Positions 46,701 to 58,700 of a DNA stretch of 64,000 nucleotides are shown here, in pieces (position 1 is the first letter of the stretch; every line of letters begins with the position of its first letter). This DNA is from Symsagittifera roscoffensis. Its lineage: Eukaryota > Xenacoelomorpha > Acoela > Convolutidae. The notes beneath the pieces were generated by a model, which was not told the DNA's origin, searched no databases, and saw only the letters and a program-made list of their open reading frames with translations. The stretch spans positions 35,651,152-35,715,151 of the forward strand of contig NC_087066.1 of assembly GCF_963678635.1 (NCBI RefSeq), written 5' to 3'. The position numbers and the translations under genes were made by a program.

Positions 46701-49700
46701 AATATTTAATAAAATGCCATTTGAAAAGATAGGTTTTAAAAATTGGCAAAAAATTTATTCCAACTAGTAGAGCCGGTTGCTGTGCAAGTAGTGATATTTC
46801 CGATTTTCTCCAACGGTTGGTCACATGACGAATGTCACTTCTGTTTGACCGAGGACACGAGCGGAACATCCTCGGAAATGACAACCTACCCAAAGTGGGA
46901 ATAGAAGTTTAACAGAAGTGTTTTCCACACTTCCAAACAAACCAGTTGTGTAAGTCCATAAATTTTATCTCACCAACAGATAACGAAAAAGAAATCACAA
47001 ACATCTCTAAAACATTTAAAAACTTATTCCTTCGGATTGGAAAAATAAAAAATCAGATGAAAGTTACACATTTTCACGAACCACAAAAATCCATCCAACT
47101 AAAAGGAAGACGAGTCCCCCTCCCCTTACTGGATTCAGTTGAAACTGAGCTTAATAGATTAAAAGACGAAGGACATTTTAAAAAAATTGAAAACTGCGGC
47201 GAAGATCGTTTTATTAGACCAATCGTCATTGATTGTAAAAAAGACAAATCGATCAAATTGGCTCTGGATTCCAAATTTTTTAACAAACAGATATACAAGA
47301 ATAAGTACCAGATGCCGAATATTCATGAACTGGTAGACAATGTAGCGGCACAAATAGTAAATGATTCCGTTGGAGGAGTGTGGTTTACAAATTTAGATTT
47401 AAAAAATGCATGCAGCCAACTCGCTTTACACAAGTTTACCAGCAACCAATGTAATTTTAGTATAATGGGCGGCAATATTAATGGCACTTACCAATATTCA
47501 ACTGGTTTTTACGGTTTAAGCGATATGCCTAACGAATTCCAAAGAGTAATGGACTCAAATTTAGGTTCTATCCCCTTTACCAACTGCTACTTGGATGCTA
47601 TTTTAATTGCATCCAAAGGAACTTTCTTAGACCACAAAAACATTGTGTTAAAAAGTTTACCTACATTAGTCAAATAATTTCGCAGTTAAATGGTCAAAGT
47701 GTACATTCTTTCAAAAAGAAATTGAATGGTTGGGATTTAAAATCTCAAACACAGGAATTTTCCCTTTATTTGACAAAACGGAAGCGATAAAGGACTTACC
47801 TATTCAAAAAACCTGAAAGAATTGAGATCATTTTTTGGATATAAAAATCAGTACACCAAATTTGTACCGAACCTAGCTTCCTTAGGAAGCCCACTCAGAC
47901 CTCTACTGAATAAAAAATTGATCTTCTAGTAGAATTCAGACCAAATAAAGGCATTTGAAAAAATCAAACAAGAAATCATCAACCTCACGGAAAATACACA
48001 TTTTGACGTAAAACGTACAACTAGAGTAAAAACAGACGCGCTTCACACAATGGGTTGGGGGCTTCACTTGAACAACTCCACGGGAGTGATGGGAGAACGA
48101 TTTCTTTTGCCTCACGGTTTTTAAACCCCCATGAGTCAAAATATTCCACCAAGGAACTCGAACTGTTAGGAGTCGTCTGAGCTGTTGAACACTACAAAAA
48201 AATTACATTTATGTTTCACATTTCTAAAAAAATTATAGATCACAAAGCACTGCTTTCAGCTCTGTCAACAAACCACGGAAACAAAACGTATCATAGCAGA
48301 CTAACAAGATGGGTGGATAGATTACTACCTTTTAACTTTACAATCAAACACCTCGCAGGAAAAGATACGGGTTTTAATGATTTAATTTCAAGAATTCCAC
48401 CAAAAAAACTTTACCGATATCTCATTATGACAAAAAACTTGTAGTAGAAATTATCAAAAAAATTATTAAATCAATCAATCTGTCGGAGAAACAAAGAAAG
48501 ACCTGCTTAGCCATTGGTTCAAATTTGGAAATTTCTGGTTACGCAAAATTACATAATTACCTTATAGCATCAGTTTTAAAACTGATTAACTCGACTTTTC
48601 CAATTTGTTCATCTAGTCACTATAGAACTGAATTTTGTACTTCAAATTGCATTCCTACGGATTATTCCAACACAAATTCTTTAATTATTTCTATTTCTAA
48701 CCCCGCATTTTTTTATTTCTTAATTCTTAATTGTAGATTAATTTATTTCATCTGAAGGTTGAAAAATTGTAGATACTGTTAATATGGAGAATTATAAAAT
48801 CGTAACTAATCCGTCTACCTCCGGTATTTCAATATCTTTAGATTTCCCTTTATTGGAAGATTGCCAGAATCTTGTAAAAAATACCGTGAAAATGTGAAGT
48901 TGCCCGATCGTCCCTTGGATTTAAATACTCTTTTTGACGCCAAGCTTGTAGCTCTCCTGACTGAAGACGACCATATGTTGAGCCCTATCGTAGAAACACT
49001 TCAAAACAAAGTTGTGACGATTAATGCGAACTCCTCTTACTTCAAACACTTTACCAGAGATTTATTTGAATCCGATGGATTGTTTTACATGGATGGCAAA
49101 CTTGTTATACTGTTTACCCTGAGGAATGCGATGATGAAGACTTTCCATGAAACCCATCCTGGTCAATTTGGAATGAAGTATTTGGCCCAATACATCTGGT
49201 GACCCATATTAACAGGCAAATTTACTTTCACGGCATAAACTGCTCAGAATTTACTCCCAATTCGTAAGCCAGTGAACTCCCCCCCCCCCACTAGAACCAA
49301 ACGAGGAACTTAACCTAGGTTTCGCTGGACCTTTAGATTCATATTGGGGATCAAACAAATACATTTTACTTTGCAACGATCGATTTTCTAAAATTCCTTC
49401 GGCAAAAATTACCTCATCTACCTCTTCAAAAACAGTTATCGAATTTCTGCAAGATTACAGATTCTTACATGGCATACCCTATTCCATTAAAGTCGACCAT
49501 GCAAGTCAAGATTTTAAATTATTCTGCGATTCAAATTATTTTAAAATAAAATTTTGTACAGTAGGAGACCATCGTTCCAACGGATTAGTTGAAAAACTTG
49601 TACATACTGTAAAAATCAAATTGATAGCCATGGCCCAAGAAACACAAAAATTTACATTACAAAACGCTGTATCAAAATTTATCTGGAACTTACGAACCTC

Positions 49701-52700
49701 CTACCAATCAACAATCAAATGCTCTCCCTTCGAAATTTTAAATGAAAATCAAATACAATTTGGAAACAACTGGAGTCGGATAAAGCATCCCTTGGAATTT
49801 TAGACAAGGGGAAATCTATACTATCTAAGGAAAAAGCCAAGGATTGGAACGCCGATGACAGAATCGAAGACGGGTACAAGGACACCTTGATTCCCAAGAA
49901 GAATCAACCACCAACAGAGAAGGGTTAAGACACGGATTATGCCTCCACCTCGTAAACTGCCACTACTGCAGTACCACTGCAGAGTCCGTTTGAAGGTACA
50001 ATCCTACGGAAAACAAACGGGAGCATCAACGAAGACCCATTTTATAGGGAACTAAACAAAAAGATCATAAATTTGTCTACTTCGACAGTAGAACTACACG
50101 ATGGAAAAATAATTCGAAAATCGGATATCGCTATCACTAAATCAAAATCGACAAACATTAGATCTTTTAAAGGCAATATATTTTTTACTTTTTTCCTAGC
50201 CCTAATGTTGAAGTAGGTCGGAAACGCGAGAACTCAAGACGACAAATCAAACCCCGAAAGCCACAACCCAGGACCCGACATCAGATTGAACTAGGATCAT
50301 CGGACAACATGAAAAAGACACGTGTGTCGAAGCCATCTTCAAAAGCTACTCGAAGACAACCACCCCGGTCCGAGAAGACAACAACACCTCCAGGTTACTT
50401 CGCTTCAGACGAATCTATGTTGATTCCCTCGGATATTTTGGATACTAGTGACTGGGAATGGATAGCGGGAGGTTTCTCATGTAGAGATGTAGCCAGGGAA
50501 CGATTTATTTCCGACTCATTAAAAACTTCTTATCAGGATGAGAACTCGAATTTTTTGCGAATCCAACGATTACATTAAAGGTGAGATTTTAGAGGACATC
50601 ACTAACCCAGAAGACGACCAACAAACTCAATGCCCAATAAGCATCCTTCCGGCGGAGCCCACACCGCAGGGTCAAAAGCCATCCACTCCAGCTGAAGCCT
50701 CCAAAATCATACCTGACTCACAAAACAACTCGACTCTACCATTGACAGAAGATACCACGACAAACTTCCCTGTCTACGAAATTGTGGATTCATCCGATGA
50801 GACAATTTCTGCAACCAAAACCCCAAATAATCATAGTAACGTTTCTCCTTTTATTCGCCGGTCTAGTAGAAATGTAGCTCCACCAAAGTTCTATGGCAAA
50901 AGATTCTTTCTAGATGTTGTAGATTTATCACAATCGACCTCTGGTTCGGCATCAAACCCGATCATCCTAGAAAGCTGCGATACTGACAAATGGGACCATA
51001 ACAACAGTGTTTTTCCTTTGAAAGTTGTGACGATCGATTCCGAATCCTCCACACCCGATCAAATTTTTTGCTCATCAACGGACAAATCCCTAAGAAAGTC
51101 GGTCGATAACTTCGAGGAACAATCAGAACTTGATAGCAATTTTTTTAACATAGAGTTAGAAAACTTTTTAAACTGTTATCGTAAGTGTAAATGATAACGC
51201 TCCGTTCACATTCTGCTTTGGTGATATTTTCATTCCGCCTTTCGTCAGACACAATCTCATACCATTTATCTCGTCAGCTTAAAATAAAGTTATAGTTTTG
51301 ATTTTTCATTTATTCAGCACATTAATGCTTCGGATTAGTTAAATTTATTATGTACCCTACGTCGCTTTCTCTTTACTGCAGTTAACTAATTTGCCATATC
51401 ACGCTTGTTTATTTCTTTCCGCTTATATTGGACCATATCCGCCGGTAATCGGATATTTTACCTTTAGGTAACGATTTTTACAATACCCTTGAAAAGCCAT
51501 TAATCGTATTGCATCGGTGTTGTTAATTTAATTTCAGTACACTATCGGTGTAGTAAACTAAAAGTTTATTCCCCAAAAGGGAGAGAAAGGATGCAGTTAG
51601 TTAGTATTAAGTTAAGCGTACAATTCAAATTTTGTCCTGCTTAGAGGAATGATGTGATCTCAGTTTATTTTGCACTTACTGCAACTATTACGTAACTTGC
51701 TAACAGGTCACTTACCTATGACCTTCACTTTGCCATTCTCTCCGTCGGAGAGAATGCTCTCTCACTTTTTATTGTTTTAACTTTAGACTAATTCACTTTT
51801 ATTCTTTTATTCTTTTCAATTGTATCAATATATTATGGCAAAACTCGGAAAATCAATTTGGTCAACCTAAAAAATAGGTCGATAAAAATTTCAAAATTTC
51901 AAAACATTTTTGAAAATCCAAAACCGTCGAGAAAATCCACCCCTGATACCATTAAATAAAATTAAAGGACAAATGCATCAACACTGAGCGAACTTGTCTA
52001 TCAATATCTAATCATTTTTCGCTGAAATCCACAGCAACAAAAGTTTTGTCAAAATTTTGTGTGGTCAGCATTTGTCGTTAAATTCCAGCTACAAAAACCA
52101 CTAACACATGTACACGATGTGTTTGTGGAATCCAGATGCAGCGAGCGAGCACAATTCCTTTGCTCTTTTATAAAACTGGAGTTTACCGTCGTAATGCAAT
52201 AAAATTTACAAGACTGGAGTTCTAACCGGGTCGAGGTGCTTGACTTATGTTTCGAGTTTGAGTATCGAGCAAGTGCAGTTTTGCGACTGAAATTCCGCGG
52301 CCGAGAAGCAGTATTAAGCCGAGCACGAAGTCGAAATATAAACAATTTTTGTCGAGAAAGTCAAAACATAGGTAGAGAAAGTCGAAACATACCAGATTTT
52401 GGTCGAGAAAGTCAAAACACACCCAACTTCGGTCGAGAAAATGTCGGTCGACAAAGTCGAGAAAGTCGAAACATCGAATTTTGGTCGAGAAAGTGGAAAC
52501 ATATCTGAACTTGTCGAACAAAGTCGAACACTTTTTATTGGATCAAGAAAGCCGAAACATACCGAAATTTGCTTAAAAAAAAGTCGAAACATACCAATTT
52601 TTTATCGAGAAAATCGAGACAGAAATCGAGAACCTCGACTCGGTTACTCTACTTTGGGAGTCAAACTTGTATCTTAGAAAAGTTTTCTTTAATTTGTTTG

Positions 52701-55700
52701 TGAAAATTCTTAATCTACGGTAAACCAAATATTTCGAAATGAGATATTCTAAAACCTTAAGCTTTGCAAGATACCCGGGGTTTCCTTTTTTATCCCATAG
52801 CTAATATATCACTTGCATATGTACATTTTTGATGACTTTTGCAAGAAATTATTAAATGAAAGTATTTTATTTGATGATGTTTTTCATCAAATAAAATACT
52901 TGTTGCTGCATACAAAAGTTTAGAGGGTAAAAAATGTTCCGGACATAACAATCAAAAAAATTGGTCAGATGGATATTTAATGAATACTTTTATTTGAATT
53001 GTTTGACAAAATGGATTATAATTAGATATAATCGATTGCGTGGTCCAAAAGTTTAATACATTATAATAGCAATACTTTTAAGTACGAAAACTGATTATAA
53101 TCGATTATTATCCATGGAACTCTAATGCAGGCTGCCACCATGTTAACTTGCTAATTACATGATGTGCATCAAAAATTTCTGTGATTTTTGAAAGGCGTAA
53201 TTTTTATAGTTTGCGAAAAACTGCGAGTATCATTTTTGCAAAACAAAACTGCTCAGGGCATAAAGCACTTCAATATACTTCCAATTGTTCGAAAAAACAG
53301 CGTTAACTTTTTAGCTGCCATAAACATTTCTGGCTTTCGTCAGTATTGTCGGAGTTTTTTGTGTATTGTCGAAGAAGCTTACTTGTAGATGATTGTTGAT
53401 TGTTCCCGCGTTGTTTTTTCCGAATAATGAAAAATAGTCGTATGCAATTCCTTGCAGCCGTTTAATGAATTGTTGTTCGTGTGAATCGAGTGAAGGAAGC
53501 GCCTCCTATTTGGCATGGAGGAGGAAGCAGAGACAAGACGGGGGTAGAGAGGAGTAGTTTGTTTTTGTTTATTATAATTACAGCAAAATTGCACTTGGCC
53601 GAGCAGAAGTAGTTTCTAGCAAAGGGAGAGAGGAGAGGAGGAGGAATGAAAACATTTAATACATAATTTAGATGAGCTTCAGTTGCCCCCCAGCAGCTAT
53701 GGTCATCATCCTCGCTTATGGCTGTGTGCTTAAATGAAAACAAGAGCAGAGTAAATTGAAAAATAGATGGTATCTACAGAAGCAGTAGGTGTATCAGGGA
53801 CAGTTATCGAGGTCCAAATGGGGGAGGGGTAGTGGGTTTGGGGTTGCTGTATCGTTTTGTCAATAGAAAAAAGGTTGGTCAGTGCTCCAAAACACTTCTA
53901 CGCTCAAAAGTCCCCGCCCCTCGTCTTCGGTCGTCTCAAATCTAATCGCACCCACATACCCGATAACACACAAAACAAACAATAATCAAGAGACATACTA
54001 TCATGTAACATAAAAGGGATATGGCGACGGAAGCAAGACATAAACCGAAGATGGGCGAACAAATAATGGTCAGAGAGGGGCAAACTAACATTAGGGCTAA
54101 ATGGGAATTTTGTTTAAAGCTTATCAGAAGCAATTATTTACACTAATCAGCGAAGCGTTATCTAAAATATGGGCTTCCTCTTTCAGCAAATGACCAGCTA
54201 GTTTGGTTGATTAGATTCGTTGTTTGTGCTTCCTGTAAAGTACTAACAAAATTAGATTGCAACAGGGAAACACGAAAAGGTCCTTTTCGGAGTAAACAAA
54301 CCAAATGGTACTGCTTATTTATGTTTTTCATGTATGTCCAAATTTAGTCGATGCCCTTTCAGTGATATCAAATGCAGAAGACAAATCTAAATGATGATGC
54401 GGTTGAAATTAATTTACATGGGCAACAGATTATCATTATCCTTAATGGAAAAAAGATTAGCAATCACTCTTTTGTCAACTGCCGAGAGGTTTTTGAGCTG
54501 AATGCGGCGCCAAAAAGATTTAATAATCAACCCTTTAACCAGAAGCAGTAGCGGATTTAGGGGGGCGGGTGGGGGGAGGCTCTTTTTGTACTATTTTGAG
54601 ATATCTATTGTTGGTGAGGTACCCTAAAATTTTTATAAAGGCGCCTTTGGCGCCAATATATACTAATTTTGAGAGGAGAGCGCGCGCCGAAAAAACGCAA
54701 TTTTTTGGTCAACACTTTCCAAAAAGTGCCTAAAAATGCCTTTTTTGACCTGTTTTTTTTCGAAACTTTGCCTGCAGCGCAGAAAATTTGACCGAAACAG
54801 GGTCTTTTTAATGCTATGGAAGAGCTCGGAAAAAATCAATTTGGTCGATCTAAAAAAAGGTCGACAAAATTTTCAAAATATTTTAGAAAATCCGCCCCCC
54901 CCCCCCTCGAGAAAATCCTAGATCCGCCCCTGGTCAGAAGTTCATTAAAAAGGATTTAATTACCAATTAGACAAACAACAACTCCACCCCTCCCCCGACC
55001 TCCCCCCCCCCCCACCCCCTACTTCCCAACCCTAGTAATTCCGTTCAATCCCTAGCATGTTCAGAGCGTTGATATTTTGTGTAGGCTGTGGGCCCGGTAT
55101 GACCTAACACGGTCAGGTGTGACGAACTACATGGACTTCATGCAGAGACTGGGTGTGGATCTGAAGAAGGCATCCACTCATGGCAATCGCGCACAGAGTG
55201 CCAGACTAACCCAGAGACCCGCCTCCGCTAATGGTAACTTGAAATCATCAATGATTTGAAGATAAATTTTAATTTATAACAATTACTTTCATTTATAACC
55301 AGTTTCTGGTCTTTTTAGTTGATCAAAACAAGTAAAACTAATTTTGAACTCCTAGGTTTGGAGTAAAAAATTAAGCACAGTGAAGTCAAATGAGCTGCTT
55401 TACAGTCAAAAGTTTGGTACGAGATCAAAATTAGCAATCGTTTTGTTTATTTCAGCTCGAGTCCTCACTGCTTCCCTGACAGCGGAGAGAGCGAATACTT
55501 CACCCATGGGAGGAGGGGGCGATTATAAGACCGCTGCTGCCCCCGTCACTACCCTGAGACTGAGACCGTCCAGTGCAGACCCCATAGACACTGGGAGGAG
55601 TGGTGGGAGGGTGGATAAAAAGCAAGAGTACAGTGGTGCCAACAGAGAGCAACCTAGTCTGCAGGATGTGGAGAAACAGTTCAGAAAACTGGTTAGAGAA

Positions 55701-58700
55701 TCATACTCACTTTCTTCGATACCCTCCTTTCATCTCTTACCCCAAATATTTTAGAATCAACTTGAAGAACACATCGCAAATCAACTTTTTTCGTTTAATT
55801 TCTTTCATCTCTGGTTTTATTTCCTTTCCATGTATAAATTTAATGTTAAAACCAAAATTAAATAAATAGATAAAGATCTGTGTAATTGTGTTGATATAGA
55901 TGCGTGAAAATCACGAGCAGATCAGGAAGACATGTGAGGCATTCGACCCGCACAAGGAGAAGGTGTTGAGCATAGAGAAGCTGCACAGCATCCTGAACAG
56001 ATTCACAGTCCCCATGTCCCCCTCCCTATTCAACGCCATACTCACCAGGTAACAAGTCATCCATCTCAAATAAAGCGATTTAACAACAACAAGAATGACA
56101 CCTGACAATGGCAATACTTTTGGGTGATTCAGATTCCAATTTCAAATCGTAGTTTAGTTGTTGCTTTTAAATGATTTCTTTTGATTTTTGAGTTTTGAGT
56201 CTTTCAGTTTACTAATTTGGCGGCATAATCATGTCAAAAATGTGGTAAAATTAGGTTCGGCAAAGATTAAAGTTCAAATGTCGTAGACATAGCCGGGCCC
56301 ATTTGCAGGTTGCAAATTAGAAAATTGTTCGTTGAAGCTGATGGTACGTCGTCGTTGATTGTAATGGTCATCTAGTTGTTAGCTGTCGTTGATCATGTTG
56401 GTCATCTAGTTGTTACTGTGGTCCAATACTCGCGAGAGTTTGACTGCTGGTCGGTGTAGAATCCCGTCCACAGAGAGACCATCCAAGTGGCGTTTTCCAT
56501 CCAATAGGCACATTTTGTTTTGAATGGATTACTTCTGAAGGTGTCACGAGTTCGGCGAAATCGCATCCAATGATGATTCCGATTTCTTTCGAGGGCAGTG
56601 TGGCTATCCGAATGTGTTGAAGAGGCTCGTTTCTTTGGCAGATGGAGTTGACGAGTTCAGGGTTGAATTGGGAAAGGTTCCAATCCATTATGACGTCGAT
56701 GTCATTTAGTTGAAATGGCTGCTTTTGCTGGTTGTAGGGTCCAATCGCGATCGTCATCTTTGTAGAAGCTGTGTCTGATGATGTCAGTGCTTGGTTTAGC
56801 TGGATGGTGTCGTCTAATTGCAGATCTGGTTTGAGTTGGAGGGCGATTGATGATTTAAGCAATGTCAGTTTGCTTCCACAATCAAGCATTGCATAAGCTT
56901 GAACTCTATGTTTGCCATGAGAGATCGTTATTGGCAGGGTCGGAATGTGGCGAGTCAATTTCCTTTTGCTTATGCTGGTGCTGCAGTTGGTGGTGTCGTC
57001 ATGTTGTCTGGAGTTCCGGTTGGCTGTCTCCCTCTGTGTCGTCGAGTTGTAGATGCTGCTGTTGTGCAGAAGTGTGTGGTATTTCTTACTGCATCCGTCC
57101 GTCCGGCAGGTTTGCGTTGATTGACAGTCGGCGAACTTGTGGGGGCTGAGGCAGTTGAAACATAGTTGTAGGTCCCTGGCATGCTGTAATCTGTCCTTTG
57201 GGTTCATTGCGATGAAGTGATGGCATTTTCCAAGGTACTGGCAATTGCGTTTCTCCGGGCAAAAATCTCGTCGTTGATCCTTTTGTCCAGATTTATGTTG
57301 CTGCTGGCTGCGTTGCTGGTTCCGGTGGTTCTGATTGGCGCGGTGATCCGATGGTCCATGTTGGTGGGTGTGACCGTTGGATGATGATCCTTGAGTGTTG
57401 CTGCTGTTGTAGTTGTTGCTGCTGCTGCTGTTTCTGGTGTTATTGTTGTTGCTGTTGCTCGGCAAATCGCTGCATGCTTCGGCGTAGATGTTAAACCAAT
57501 TGGTGAGGTCGATGAGTGATGGTTGTCTGATGTTGCATTGCAGATTGTATCTATTCCATTCTAGTCGGCAAGGGGTAGGCAGTTTTGACAAAACTGTTTG
57601 GACATTTGTCGTAGAGTGTAGATCGTGCTGGAATCCAAGTGTCGTGAATGTATCGACCATTGTCTGTAGGAAGTTGGCGAGGTCCTTGTAGCTTCTGGTA
57701 TGTCGTAGATTGGGGCCGCTGATGGCGTCGAGTCGTCGAAGGAAGGATGTAACTATCTTCGTCGGGTTACCAAAGTCGTTTTCCAGTCGCTGAAGGGCTG
57801 CGTCATACATTGCTCCATTGCATCCATATCCTCGGATAAGAGATTTTGCATCTCCGGATACAAGTTTCTGCAGATGTGTCATCTTTTCCGAGTTTGTCAT
57901 GTCGGTGCTGTTGATGGTTGCGTTGAACAGTCCTATCCAATCTAACCATTGTTCAGGTTCTCCGTCGAATATGAATGGTTTGACAATGGGCACTGATTTC
58001 CTGAATGTCTTCGAGATCGTTTGATGATGGGTGTGGTCTGTCGGTGCTGTTCCAAGGTTGGCAGGAATCGGAGGAAAATAAGACGGCTGGTTTTGATGTG
58101 CTGCATGTTGATGTGCTGCATGTTGATGGACTGCATGTTGATGAGGGGGAGGTCGGTTGATATTTTGGTGAGTTGATCCTGTTGGTCCCCTGCAGCCTGC
58201 ATGAGTGAAGGCTTTTGTTGATGATGTCGGCATGTTCGTAGGGTTGTATGCTGTCGTGGTTCCCAGAAATCCTTCCTGGTACGATCTTATGGCAGGTTGT
58301 GTACATTGGTGAGTCAGGGTCGGCTGGCTGGAGGTCCAATTTGTTGCTGTTCGTTGATCTCCTTGGTTTGTTGGCAGTAGTGCTGGTTGTGCTGGTATCG
58401 GTACTCCGTTGATGTTTGTGATACCCTTAGCTGTCGTCTGGTGTCCACAGAACACGTTGGTGGGGGGATGATTGGTTGAATTCTGATTTCCAATCGTCAA
58501 GATGGGTCTAAAGGCGCTATTCGGATTATGTGTCCTCTGTTGCTGACTTGGAGGCTGATTCTGTTGTAGGCTTGAAGGCTGGTTCTGTTGTTGGCTTGAA
58601 GGCTGGTATAGTCCATGTGGGGGGCTAGCTGTCTGGGGAGCAAGAAATGGGTGTGTGATTTGCTGTCCAATCATTTGACTCTGAGCTGCTTTTGAAGTTG

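Noticed and set aside
50309-51194. A retroviral-type envelope gene
   Set aside because: There is no signal peptide, cleavage site or membrane anchor; the composition and R-S-x-R motif fit a polyprotein tail.
53462-53743. 93-codon minus-strand frame in a GC-richer patch
   Set aside because: No domain and no adjoining exon; the patch is purine-run rich, which keeps such frames open.
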